A DNA stretch of 64,000 nucleotides from Chrysaora quinquecirrha (Eukaryota > Cnidaria > Scyphozoa > Semaeostomeae > Pelagiidae): contig JACTAT010000151.1 in assembly GCA_014526335.1 (NCBI GenBank), positions 62,001 through 126,000 on the forward strand. Direction: 5' to 3'. Under the pieces are notes generated by a model. The model was given only the letters and a program-made list of their open reading frames with translations. It was not told where the DNA came from and did not search any database. The position numbers and the translations under genes are program-made. Shown one piece after another: positions 54,441 through 64,000 of the stretch; the stretch's first letter is position 1, and each line of letters starts with the position of its first letter.

Positions 54441-55310
54441 TGCTTCAGTGACATTGGCCGTTCTGTAGGCCGGCATTTGCTTTCTTGCAACCTGGTCGCA
54501 TGTGTGTGCACTCAATGACAGTCGCCTTGTTGTTCGGCGGGTAAGTGTGCAAAGGTTGCACTTGCACGGTAATGAATTCATTCACTGACAGTGGCCTCTC
54601 TGTAGGCCGGTATGTGTTGTCTTTCAACACGTTTGCATGGGTGTGCACTCAGTGACAGTCGCCTTGTTGTTCGGCGGGTAAGTGTGCAATGGTTGCACGT
54701 GCACGGTAATGAATTCATTCACTGACAGTGGCCTCTCTGTAGGCCGGTATGTGTTGTCTTTCAACACGTTTGCATTGGTGTGCACTCAGTGACAGTCGCC
54801 TTGTTGTTCGGCGGGTAAGTGTGCAATGGTTGCACGTGCACGGTAATGAATTCATTCACTGACAGTGGCCTCTCTGTAGGCCGGTATGTGTTGTCTTTCA
54901 ACACGTTTGCATTGGTGTGCACTCAGTGACAGTCGCCTTGTTGTTCGGCGGGTAAGTGTGCAATGGTTGCACGTGCACGGTAATGAATTCATTCACTGAC
55001 AGTGGCCTCTCTGTAGGCCGGTATGTGTTGACTTTCAACACGTTTGCATGGTTGTGCACTCAGTGACAGTCGCCTTGTTGTTCGGCGGGTAAGTGTGCAA
55101 TGGTTGCACGTGCACGGTAATGAATTCATTCACTGACTGTGGCCTCTCTGTAGGCCGGTATGTGTTGACTTTCAACACGTTTGCATGGTTGTGCACTCAG
55201 TGACAGTCGCCTTGTTGTTCGGCGGGTAAGTGTGCAATGGTTGCACGTGCACGGTAATGAATTCATTCACTGACTGTGGCCTCTCTGTAGGCCGGTATTT
55301 TATTGAGCTG
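54440..55310. repeat. 137-bp minisatellite, about 6-7 units
   Basis: TGTAGGCCGG recurs at 54601, 54739, 54875, 55012, 55149 and 55286 (spacings 136-138), with a more diverged first unit at about 54465. The unit contains small inverted repeats: GTGTTG..CAACAC, GTGCAA..TTGCAC and the palindrome TGCACGTGCA. It is downstream of the Helitron coding region. Confidence 0.95.
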
Positions 55311-55379
55311 ACTGAAAACTGACTTTCCTTTGAATTGGCTTGTACCTTATTGTTATGCACTTTAATGATTGTAATGATT

Positions 55380-56110
55380 GGGTTGAACTGGCCTTGCCCT
55401 ATGAAGTTCAGGATGAGCTGGCATTGCCTTATCCAGCTCATTATGCATTGTTAGTCCATTGAATTGACGCATATTTTTCATGTATTTTCACTATTGCCAT
55501 TTTTTGCATTGAACTGGCCTTGTTTTATCCAGTTCAGGATGAGCTGGCATTGCCTTATCCAGCTGATTGTGCATTGTTCATCCATTGAATTGACGTATTT
55601 CTCGTGTCTTTTCATTATTGAAATGTTTACGATGAACTGGCCTTGCCTTATCCAGTTCAGGATGAGCTGGCATTGCCTTATCCAGCTCATGGTGCATTGT
55701 TAGTCCATTGAATTGACGTATTTCTCGTGTCTTTTCATTATTGAAATGTTTACGATGAACTGGCCTTGCCTTATCCAGTTCAGGATGAGCTGGCATTGCC
55801 TTATCCAGCTCATGGTGCATTGTTAGTCCATTGAATTGACGTATATTTTTCATGTATTTTCACTATTGCCATTTTTTGCATTGAACTGGCCTTGCCTTAT
55901 CCAGTTCAGGATGAGCTGGCATTGCCTTATCCAGCTCATGGTGCATTGTTAATCCATTGAATTGACGTGCTCCTCATGTATTTTCATTATTGCAATGTTT
56001 CCGTGTAATTTGTGCATTTCCAAGTACCATTTTAAAGTATGATGCTTTGGCTGAGCTGACCTTGCCTTGTCCAAGGACGAGCTGGCATTGGCTTATCCGG
56101 CTAATTATGT
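55380..56110. repeat. 123-126-bp minisatellite, about 5-6 units, each with two hairpins
   Basis: GAACTGGCCTTG recurs at 55385, 55511, 55634, 55757 and 55883. Each unit has two stem-loops in tandem: GAACTGG...CCAGTTC and ATGAGCTGG...CCAGCTCAT, with similar 11-bp loops (CATTGCCTTAT type). A last degenerate unit lies near 56050. Confidence 0.95.
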
Positions 56111-56500
56111 ATTGATGTTGACTTACATGAAGAAAACCTATAGTGTTAGTTTTATTTTAATAATTATTGTTCTAGTTAACTAATACCTACCTTTTATACC
56201 TGTAAAAGATTAATATCATTAGTGGAAGTTAAGAATATAAACAAATTATTCAATACTAACCCTCAATAACACCAACAGCATAAAACCATACATGATTGGT
56301 AACGGAGAACTCAAACTCATCGCAAAGGGATCGCATTTTGCAGAAGATGGTAACTTGCTTGTCAAGTATGACGATTATGTTGCATTGGCAGGTAAATTCA
56401 ATTCTCAATGTATAGTCCAGCAAAAACATTAGTGGTAGGAATAAGGTGATCCTCATTGGTATTGGTCACAGGAATCAGAGCTGTAAAATGTAGCTGATGG
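56111..56500. other. AT-rich stretch at the 3' side of the Helitron genes
   Basis: A short minus-strand ORF (56256-56456) shows no domain. The Helitron 3' end should lie in or beyond this stretch; a clear CTRR end with a preceding hairpin was not identified. Confidence 0.35.
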
Positions 56501-58822
56501 TTAAGGATCATTATGGGTGCCTCCTTCAAAAGGTTTTGAAAAAGGGAGATATATGCGATGTCCTCTTGTTGTTGGATCTTTGGCCAAGAACTTCAGCTTT
56601 AGGAGTTGAAAGTCATCATCTTCATTCTCATATTCATTTCTGTTTGGGTCAAGAAATGATTGATAGCAATAAAGTGGCCTGTTGAATATGTCAGCCAATG
56701 CAACCATATGGACGTCACCGCAGAATGTACCTAAAGTTTTGCAGTCAGATAGGTATCTTTCGTACTCCATGCCATCAATGTTACTTAGATATCGGAAGTA
56801 CTCTTCATTGCTCATCATTTTGTACAACGTAAGCAGTCTGGCAATTTTTGCAACATTCACTGTATCCATGTTCGGGAAAAATTGCTTCCATACACTGTAA
56901 AAAAGGCAGTTACCATCCCCTCTTGTATTGACTGCCCTTACTTGTGTCTGGAGAACAGGATGAAGGCATTCCTGGTTGTAAGCACTGATTTCCATGTCTG
57001 AAGCATTGAAAGTTTTTACTTCCATAGCTTGAAAGGAGTCAATGATGTCTTCAAAGGTATGTGATTGCTGCATCATCTCCTCTCTGCTGCTTGCAAGTGC
57101 TACTGGAATTGTTCTACCTTCGATCTTTGTGGATATTGTAGTATTGACTGGCTTGTCCTTTGATTTTGTGCAATCAGTAGATTTTTTTGAGGGAGGACTG
57201 CTTACGTCATTGTCACTTTTAGTGTTTACTCTTTTGCGTGATTTGCTGTTGTTGGTGTCTCTAGTACATTTTTTTTTGTACTTTTCTTTAATGGGCTTGT
57301 AAGGATATGGCATTGTACCCCACTCTTTGTTATCACGCGTTAGTGCGTTATTGTTTTCCATCCATGTCAGCAAATCCTTGTAGTAGGGCTCAATGTGAAT
57401 AGCAGTGGGGTCGTATTCAAGGAGATGTAAATTGTTAATGTCCTTCACTCTGGACAATGCAACATACGCTTGTCCACTTGCGAAGAAGCTCCTATTTAGC
57501 TGTATGTAAGCCTTTTCCAGAGTCATTCCTTGAACCTTGTGTACTGTCAAAGCCCAACCAAGAATGAGAGGGAATTGTTGGCGTACAAATAATGTATTGC
57601 TGCCTGGAAAAGAGAGGTTTTGCTTCATTCTTGTGATTGCAGTCATGCGACCAGTTTTCATACTCTTAATTGTTATAGAGTGGTCGCAAATTTTTGTAAC
57701 TGTGGCAAGGGTTCCATTTATCCAACCATACCGTACGTCAATGTTTTTAGTGAGGACTACACGGGCACCAACTTTCAATTTCAGCGTGTCTGGCAATCGT
57801 TCTCTGTGGTATTTTCTGATTCTCTCTTGGTCTGGCTTGGATAAATCTTTCCCAGCCTGGTCTGTGTCAATTGCAAGAAATTTATGGATAGGACTGTCAA
57901 CTGTGTCCAAAAATTTCTCGTTCCACTCATCTCTTTCTTTCCTGAGCGAGCAGATAATTGCAGCATTCTCCAGATGTATGTCGCTGACTTTGGCATTTTG
58001 CATTGTCTTTGATGTCAGTATTGCGTTCATATCGTCTGTCACAATACCAAGACGGGCATTGGAGAGCAAGGATTGGAAATCTTCATCACTTTGCCTCTGT
58101 ATATTTTTGAGGATGACTATATCGAATCTCTTCCAGAGAAATGTATCAAATATGTCACCCCCAATTGCCGGTAGCTGTGCGGGATCGCCAATCATAATGA
58201 CATGCTTGCCACCAAATGGCATGAATTTCTGTTTTTTTGATGGTGCCATTTCTTGCAGCAAGGCGTTGACTGCTGACAATGTCTTGCGGTCAATCATTGT
58301 AAATTCATCAATGACTATTATGTCTGTTGCATTGACCATCTCATACTCCAACGTGCCAGACTCAATGTAACTTTTCGAATTTATGTCCATTCTGAAGAAA
58401 TGATGAACTGTCTCTCCGCCAATAAGGTTTGCTGACACGCCTGTTGTGCCTAATTTTTTGGTTGACAAATGCAAGACAGAGTTTGCATAGTCGACTAAGG
58501 ATTTCAATAGGTATGATTTCCCTGTCCCAGCTTCACCTATTATGCTAATGAGAGACTGTTTACCACTGCAAAGAGAAGATGAAATGTATTCGAATGCTTG
58601 TCGTTGTGATTCTGAAAATGATTTTACGTATTCGCTCATGTTCATTGTCTCCCTTACAGTTGAAAGATTTGCCATGTCATCATCTTCACCTTGTATATCT
58701 ATGTCGGCAACTTCTCTCTCCTCCATATCCTCATTGGCTTCGTGGACTGTTGTAATTTCGTCAATGAATGTGTTGAATTCATCCTGCCCAATCCAATCGG
58801 TGTCAAGAAGCTGCTGGGCCAT
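56501..58822 (-). CDS. Helitron Pif1-like helicase with C-terminal OTU domain
   Basis: 773 codons. SF1B helicase motifs: GEAGTGKS (Walker A, about residue 100), IIVIDEFTMID (II, about 175), IGDPAQLPAIGGD (III), ILKNIQRQSDEDF (IV region), VHKVQGMTLEKA (V) and AYVALSRVKD (VI). After a basic linker (KSRKRVNTKSD) comes an OTU cysteine-protease-like domain (about residues 630-760): TRGDGNCLFYSVW with the catalytic D and C, and GHRIYLPF with a candidate His. The ATG at 58822 is internal to the larger Helitron gene: upstream sense KEVTDMAQQLLD continues through a frameshift at about 58840 to the linker. The helicase unwinds DNA during transposition; the OTU role is unknown. Confidence 0.85.
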   Translation of the reverse strand: MAQQLLDTDWIGQDEFNTFIDEITTVHEANEDMEEREVADIDIQGEDDDMANLSTVRETMNMSEYVKSFSESQRQAFEYISSSLCSGKQSLISIIGEAGTGKSYLLKSLVDYANSVLHLSTKKLGTTGVSANLIGGETVHHFFRMDINSKSYIESGTLEYEMVNATDIIVIDEFTMIDRKTLSAVNALLQEMAPSKKQKFMPFGGKHVIMIGDPAQLPAIGGDIFDTFLWKRFDIVILKNIQRQSDEDFQSLLSNARLGIVTDDMNAILTSKTMQNAKVSDIHLENAAIICSLRKERDEWNEKFLDTVDSPIHKFLAIDTDQAGKDLSKPDQERIRKYHRERLPDTLKLKVGARVVLTKNIDVRYGWINGTLATVTKICDHSITIKSMKTGRMTAITRMKQNLSFPGSNTLFVRQQFPLILGWALTVHKVQGMTLEKAYIQLNRSFFASGQAYVALSRVKDINNLHLLEYDPTAIHIEPYYKDLLTWMENNNALTRDNKEWGTMPYPYKPIKEKYKKKCTRDTNNSKSRKRVNTKSDNDVSSPPSKKSTDCTKSKDKPVNTTISTKIEGRTIPVALASSREEMMQQSHTFEDIIDSFQAMEVKTFNASDMEISAYNQECLHPVLQTQVRAVNTRGDGNCLFYSVWKQFFPNMDTVNVAKIARLLTLYKMMSNEEYFRYLSNIDGMEYERYLSDCKTLGTFCGDVHMVALADIFNRPLYCYQSFLDPNRNEYENEDDDFQLLKLKFLAKDPTTRGHRIYLPFSKPFEGGTHNDP

Positions 58823-59054
58823 ATCCGTAACCTCTTTAAGGAGAATGCTCGTTGGTGGGCATCATGTAGAGAAGACATTGCATCATCCTCTTTGTCTATG
58901 AGGTTTTTTATAGTACATTCTTCGAAATATGTTTTAGATTTGTTTTCTTCGGAAAAGGTTTGTCTGCCTCTTCTGAGAGGTGTGTTAAGTATGTACTTCT
59001 GCATGTAGTACTTCTCTTGGCTATCGCCATTAGGAGCGAAAAATTTCCACCTGG

Positions 59055-62000
59055 TTATTGCCTGTTTTGACCGTTTTTCCAGTGCCTTCCTTTTAAGTCT
59101 GTGTACGTTCTTTGCTTCTTCGGGTCCTCTTCCTCTTCCACCTCCTCATTGTCGCTGTTTGTGTTGTCGGCTGGATAGAAACGTTGAGTAATCATGTAAT
59201 TTGCAGCCCAGTCTGGGTAAAGTACATCTTCAAGCTCAGGACTTCTATCCATGTACTTCTCAAGGAAGGTGTCATAAAATATGTCAGTGCTGTTTGGGTC
59301 AGCTGGCAAATGATTCTTTCTTTTCACATAACCATAGTCAGGATTGAATTCTGTTGGCAAATGACTCACTTCCCTGCTTGAACTGGAAAGGTGATGGCCA
59401 AGATTGATATGGTCAACTTCAAGACGTCCAACAATCCTTGTCCTCATGTACTTCTCTGGATCAGAGGCATCTTTGGCAAGTGGTACGCTGAAAGATGGTT
59501 CAGCCTTTGCCACATATTTCGCCAGGTACATCTCCCATCCCGAGGTTGTTACTTTCTGTATATTCATGTGTGCTCCCCATAACAGCAATGTCTCGGGATT
59601 ATATGGCACTACATTTCTGTCTTCCTCACATCTGCGTCGTGGTAAGTATCTGTTCTTGGCTGGATTTAACCTTTCTTCGTTGAGGATTTTGTTTGGAAAT
59701 CCAAACTTGCACGATGTGAGTTTCTTTCCATGTGAGCTTTTGTGACATCTATTCTTCTTACATGTATGGTACTGCAGGGTTTTTACTTGCGATCGTAAAG
59801 ATGATATTATACCCTCATCAGTGTCGGACCTTGGCATTTCTGCACAGACGACATTGTCAGGAACTGTCCCTTCCTTGCACCACACTACCATGTGATTGTG
59901 TATGGCCCCTCGACTTTGGAATTCTTTTCGATCCCAAAAGTCTACAACTTCTCCAAGTGGACCTTTTGGGTTATGCAATATTTTCTGTCTGAATAGTTTC
60001 AATCTATTGCTGTATGCTGTTACTGTCTCTACAGAGAAATCTTTTCCAGGCCTTATGTCGGTGTGCTGAAAAGGACTATCAACATCTCGCACTGGTTGAG
60101 CATGCCCAGGCCCATTTTGAATATGATTTTGTATTTCAGGCCAGTTGTCATTCTGCGTAAGGGTAATGAAGAATGTTGGTTTTCCAAGAGTTTTGCTCAT
60201 AGCAAGAAGGTCTAGCAATTTGCTATTCCAGTAACTTTTGGAGCCTGAAACTGTCGCTGGCACGATTTTGCCAAGCTTGTCATAAAAAGAAGAACTTGTT
60301 GGGTCTTGCACACGCTCAGATGTTAGCTCGTCTACTCTACCTGTACGCCTTGCTCTCCTAGAATTTGCACAGTAGAATAGCCTGGTCTTGATAAGACGGT
60401 CGTACCAGTGAAATGAAAATGTCGGGTCTTTGCGCCATCGAACATCATAGTTTAATAACCTGTGCTTGAGATACTCGCCTGGCTTCAATGCGCTATTCTG
60501 GTACCAACCACCAATACCGAATGGAAAAAGATGTGGCCAGATTTTTTGTTCCAAATCTTTATCATCATATCGGACTTTAGTAAAGGATTTCAATTCTTCA
60601 TACGTGGACTGTAGTTTTCCATATTTTGGATGCTGTATTCCAGCTGCATCTTCACTAGCATTGAGATGAGGGATGTTGTCCATGGAGTCGCAATTTATCA
60701 GAAGCCCAGCATTTTCATCATGCAGATGCTCTGTAACGGACTTTGACTTGTTATCCTTGTACTTCTCAGCATCATTTAACTGGATGATCCTCTCTGAGTC
60801 AAACCTGTACAATGTGTCGTAATGAGAATAAAATGTGTCATACAGAGGGTTGTTGACTCGGAGCCAAAAGAGTGCTCTTTTGATTCTCAACTGAGCATCT
60901 GTATACGTCTCCCCATCACGGATGGTTATAGGTTGAATGTCTTTCCCAACCATGAAACCATACATTCCATAATAATGGTGGTCAAATTTTGTCATTGTTG
61001 CCACCTGCCCTTGAATATGTTGCCATATTTTCAGCTGATCATTTCTAGGTTTGACAATTTTTGAATAGATACCAGCCAGTGAAATCTGAGCCTTTTCAAA
61101 TGAGCTTTGCAAGGCACTGATTTGTTCAGGAACGTATTGCTTTCCTGTTAGTGGATCGCTACAGTTGTATAGGTCTCTTGGGCCAGTTTTGCAATTTTTG
61201 CATGACAGCCATTTGCCCTTCTTATCCATCCATTTTAGCTCTCCTATGTCTTCAAACAAATGTAAGACGGGAGGAACCTCAAGGCCAAGGGTAGCTGGAT
61301 CGACTTTGTGCCTGACGTATTCTCGGATGTCTGGAATTAGAAGTCTACCACAATTGTAGCAAATGTAGCGATATATTGGCTCACTGGCTATCTTCTCTGT
61401 ATAAGATTTGTACAGTCGTAGCACATCTATGTCTCGTGCAATGTTGGATTCTTCAGATTTTGATTTTGCATTGAATAGACGTGTCTTGTCGCATTTGTAC
61501 TCTTTATTCAACACCCCTCTTATTGTGTCTAAAGGCAATGATATGTCTGGGTACTTTTGCAACCAGAGTTTCCGTGTCTCCCTTAATATTACTTTTTGCA
61601 TATTTTTCTTCACAACTTTGAGCTTATTTTTGATCTTGCCATGACATGCAACCAAATGGGAAATCATAGGCTTTGTCAACCTTGGTTTTCTATTTTTTTG
61701 TTTTATATTCCTTCTGGTGTAAATTTTATCTTTGTTTACTACTGGTGTACATGTCTTTTTTCTTTTATTATGTGACTTGACCTCTGTTGCTACTTGTTCT
61801 TGTTCTGGCGCTGTATGCGATTCACCATCTCTAGTGCCTTCTTCCTTATCGCACTGGTTTTCCACACTGTTCCCTTCGTCAGGAATCTCTGAAGCTGCTG
61901 AACGGCGGATTTTTGAAATTTTAATTTTAAGGGCAGGTTTGGTGATTTTTGTTGACGGTACTTTCTTATTCCATTCAGCATAGACGGCGTCAATTATTGC

Positions 62001-62105
62001 AATGGATGGATTATTCTGTTTCTGTTTAATGGCTGCTTCGTGGCACTGGTTTAAAATGTCAACCATTTCGGCGGTCCAAGAGAATTTCTTGGTTTTCATT
62101 TTCAT
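59055..62105 (-). CDS. Helitron Rep (HUH) part
   Basis: 1016 codons from ATG 62105. An N-terminal Myb/SANT-like stretch (FSWTAEMVDILNQCHE) and a basic region come first. A zinc region follows: YICYNCGRLL ... LSCKNCKTGP, at about residues 240-310. The Helitron-like N domain includes FWLRVNNPLY, IWPHLFPFGIGGW and FFITLTQNDNWPEI. The two-His motif is GAIHNHMVVW near residue 745, and the tyrosine region is MYLAKYVAKAEP near residue 880, giving a YxxxYxxK arrangement. Rep nicks DNA and starts rolling-circle transposition. The frame ends at 59055, but the coding sense passes into another frame near 59110, so the stop is probably an artefact or a mutation. Confidence 0.8.
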   Translation of the reverse strand: MKMKTKKFSWTAEMVDILNQCHEAAIKQKQNNPSIAIIDAVYAEWNKKVPSTKITKPALKIKISKIRRSAASEIPDEGNSVENQCDKEEGTRDGESHTAPEQEQVATEVKSHNKRKKTCTPVVNKDKIYTRRNIKQKNRKPRLTKPMISHLVACHGKIKNKLKVVKKNMQKVILRETRKLWLQKYPDISLPLDTIRGVLNKEYKCDKTRLFNAKSKSEESNIARDIDVLRLYKSYTEKIASEPIYRYICYNCGRLLIPDIREYVRHKVDPATLGLEVPPVLHLFEDIGELKWMDKKGKWLSCKNCKTGPRDLYNCSDPLTGKQYVPEQISALQSSFEKAQISLAGIYSKIVKPRNDQLKIWQHIQGQVATMTKFDHHYYGMYGFMVGKDIQPITIRDGETYTDAQLRIKRALFWLRVNNPLYDTFYSHYDTLYRFDSERIIQLNDAEKYKDNKSKSVTEHLHDENAGLLINCDSMDNIPHLNASEDAAGIQHPKYGKLQSTYEELKSFTKVRYDDKDLEQKIWPHLFPFGIGGWYQNSALKPGEYLKHRLLNYDVRWRKDPTFSFHWYDRLIKTRLFYCANSRRARRTGRVDELTSERVQDPTSSSFYDKLGKIVPATVSGSKSYWNSKLLDLLAMSKTLGKPTFFITLTQNDNWPEIQNHIQNGPGHAQPVRDVDSPFQHTDIRPGKDFSVETVTAYSNRLKLFRQKILHNPKGPLGEVVDFWDRKEFQSRGAIHNHMVVWCKEGTVPDNVVCAEMPRSDTDEGIISSLRSQVKTLQYHTCKKNRCHKSSHGKKLTSCKFGFPNKILNEERLNPAKNRYLPRRRCEEDRNVVPYNPETLLLWGAHMNIQKVTTSGWEMYLAKYVAKAEPSFSVPLAKDASDPEKYMRTRIVGRLEVDHINLGHHLSSSSREVSHLPTEFNPDYGYVKRKNHLPADPNSTDIFYDTFLEKYMDRSPELEDVLYPDWAANYMITQRFYPADNTNSDNEEVEEEEDPKKQRTYTDLKGRHWKNGQNRQ

Positions 62106-62690
62106 TCTAATAAATTAAATTTAAATAGCTATTACACAAATGAATCATATCATGTTAACCCCAGCTTCTATTTCGTGACCGAAATATAAAATCATACCTT
62201 CATTCAGTTTACCATTTCCTTATTTGAAATCATGAAAAGTATCATCATTGACATGAATTTGAGAAATTTAGAAAATATGATAGATCAACAATAGCAGAAG
62301 AGATATCTTAAAATTCTTTAAAGGGGCATAGACGAGCCCACTGAAATGATATTTAAAAAACTTTTCTCCTAATATACTAGAAATGAGGTTTATTATATAA
62401 AAAGAGCGCATTGCGTCTTACCAATTTATATTTCAAGAACTGGGATGAACAACAACGTTTACAATCTGGAATAAATGGGAAGAAGATAAGAAGATTGACA
62501 AAATTTACACGTTTGCAGAAATTTTTCATGAATTTGTATGATATTGTCATATGGATTTCATACAAAGTTAGATAAAGAATTTCCGGTTTTGCTATAGCTT
62601 GTAATTTACTAATAAATTACAACCTTGTATAACGCTTTATACGACCTAAGCAATTCACTTAATAACTCGCAATTGAAAACTCATCAATTT
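62106..62690. other. AT-rich stretch upstream of the Helitron Rep gene
   Basis: Probably holds the promoter and perhaps the 5' terminus of the Helitron, but no defined terminus was found. No coding motif seen. Confidence 0.35.
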
Positions 62691-64000
62691 ATTCAATCGC
62701 GTCACAGTATAATTAGCCTACAATCATCGTACAATGCATCAACAGACCTATGCCATTTAACTAATAACTCGTACGGTGACAAGACGTAAATTTAATCAAA
62801 CACGTCTCAGAAAAATCAGGCTACCAACATCTTACAACGCATAAACATACCTATGCCCTTTTACTAATAACTCTTAGCTACGTTAAAAAGACGTAAATTC
62901 AATCAACCACGTCTCAGTAATATCAGGCTACCAATATCTTACAACGCATCGACAGACCTATGCCCTTTTACTAATAACTCGTACGTTAAAAAGACGTAAA
63001 TTCAATCAAACACGGCTAAGTAAAATCAGGCTACAAACATCGTACAACGCATCAACAGACCTATGCCCTTTTACTAATAACTCGTACATTAAAAGGACGA
63101 AAATTCAATCAAACACGGCTGAGTAAAATCAGGCTGCAATAATCGACAGACCTATGCCCTTTCACTAATAACTCGTACATTAAAAAGACGTGAATTTAAT
63201 CAAACACGGCTCAGTAAAATCAGGCTACAAACATCGTACAACGCATCAACAGACCTATGCCCTTTCACTAATAACTCGTACATTAAAAAGACGTGAATTT
63301 AATCAAACACGGCTCAGTAAAATCAGGCTACAATAATCGACAGACCTATGCCCTTTCACTAATAACTCGTACATTAAAAAGACGTGAATTTAATCAAACA
63401 CGGCTCAGTAAAATCAGGCTACAAACATCGTACAACGCATCAACAGACCTATGCCCTTTCACTAATAACTCGTACATTAAAAAGACGTGAATTTAATCAA
63501 ACACGGCTCAGTAAAATCAGGCTACAAACATCGTACAACGCATCAACAGACCTATGCCCTTTTACTAATAACTCGTGCATTAAAAAGACGAAAATTCAAT
63601 CAAACACGGCTCAGTAAAATCAGGCTACAATAATCGACAGACCTATGCCCTTTCACTAATAACTCGTACGTTAAAAAGACGTAAATTCAATCAAACACGG
63701 CTCAGTAAAACCAGGCTACAAACATCGTACATCGTATCAACATACCTATGCCCTTGTACTAATAACTCGTACGTTAAAAAGACTTAAACTCAATCAAACA
63801 CGGCTCAGTAAAGCAGGCTACAAACATCGTACAACACCTCAACAGACCTATGCCCTTTGACTAATAACTCGTACGTTAAAAAGACGTAAACTAAATCAAA
63901 CACGGCTCAGTAAAATCAGGCTACAAACATCGTACATCGTATCAACAGACCTATGCCCTTTTACTAATAACTCGTGCATTAAAAAGACGAAAATTCAATC
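62690..64000. repeat. 103/91-bp minisatellite running off the window
   Basis: ACCTATGCC recurs at 62746, 62849, 62956, 63059, 63150, 63253, 63344, 63447, 63550, 63641, 63744, 63846 and 63949. Spacings are mainly 103 bp, with 91-bp variants that lack about 12 bases of the TCGTACAACGCATCAA segment (AATCGACAG instead). The unit contains AAAAAGACGT, AATCAAACACGGCTCAGTAAAATCAGGCTA (two parts) and CTAATAACTCGTAC. The short variant alternates with the long unit in places, implying a higher-order repeat. Confidence 0.95.

Larger units (their letters stand above)
56501..62105 (-). mobile_element. Helitron (Helentron-like, with OTU domain), nearly complete coding region
   Basis: One Rep-helicase gene read on the minus strand in three consecutive frames: Rep (62105-about 59110), linker (about 59110-58840, QAITRWKFFAP, EKYYMQKYILNTP) and Pif1-like helicase plus OTU (about 58840-56501). 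The two single-base breaks are the only obstacles to one ORF of about 1,860 codons. It is flanked at the 3' side by two minisatellites and upstream by a 103-bp array. The termini are not resolved. An OTU domain is typical of the Helentron/Helitron2 group. Confidence 0.8.

Noticed and set aside
57537..58370. Long plus-strand ORF opposite the Helitron helicase
   Set aside because: It is antisense to conserved helicase motifs and has no motif of its own.
62690..64000. Regular repeats that could suggest a CRISPR array
   Set aside because: Units are about 103 bp with no conserved-repeat/variable-spacer structure; whole units are alike. This is a eukaryotic minisatellite. The same holds for the arrays at 26.6, 54.4 and 55.4 kb.

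Overview
The window is metazoan nuclear DNA that is AT-rich, intron-bearing and dominated by transposable elements. No bacterial gene organisation is present. The protein families (DUF6589-like proteins, CaRF/MULE/SWIM transposases, THAP-DDE transposases with SAP/SWIM partners, DIRS-like, Penelope-like and non-LTR reverse transcriptases, Helitrons with an OTU domain, RecQ-like helicases) are together typical of early-branching animals. A cnidarian, perhaps an anthozoan, is my best guess; a sponge is possible. All family calls rest on motif recognition; no search was run.

Layout. 1-3.05 kb: exons of a DUF6589-like gene and of a second gene family common in such genomes, both with stops and frameshifts. 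3.4-4.63 kb: exonuclease part of a protein-primed type family B DNA polymerase, cut off where a CaRF-type domain begins. 4.63-18.17 kb: a MULE-type transposase gene (CaRF-like N-terminus, DDE/MULE exons, SWIM zinc finger, Ulp1-like protease remnant). One apparent intron of about 9.9 kb holds a Penelope-like element (7.2-9.6 kb) and a cassette at 10.27-16.51 kb: a zinc-finger/tyrosine-recombinase-like/Myb gene on +, a 4-unit palindromic repeat array, and a 3-exon SF3 helicase gene on -. 18.2-22.1 kb: debris of DUF6589, RecQ and a LINE 3' end.

22.67-45.36 kb is a near-perfect tandem duplication of an approximately 11.35-kb unit (junction near 34018). Each unit holds a DIRS-like Gag/RT fragment, a RecQ-like helicase gene, an 86-bp minisatellite, a THAP-DDE transposase, the convergent SWIM/YqaJ-type partner gene with a LINE inserted in it, and a second LINE that itself carries a MITE. 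The missing N-terminal SAP exon and a matching terminal inverted repeat lie beyond the second copy, so a single ISL2EU-like element can be read from 39363 to 46772, with nested insertions. Many ORF breaks differ between the copies at homopolymers, which suggests sequencing or consensus error.

46.8-56.5 kb: unrecognised ORFs, another LINE, two small inverted-repeat elements, and two minisatellites (137 bp and about 124 bp, rich in small hairpins). 56.5-62.1 kb: a nearly complete Helitron (Rep plus Pif1-like helicase plus OTU) on the minus strand with two frameshifts. 62.7 kb to the end: a 103/91-bp tandem array running off the window.

No tRNA, rRNA or CRISPR was seen. The candidate for an undescribed system is the recombinase-Myb / palindrome array / SF3 helicase cassette at 10.27-16.51 kb.
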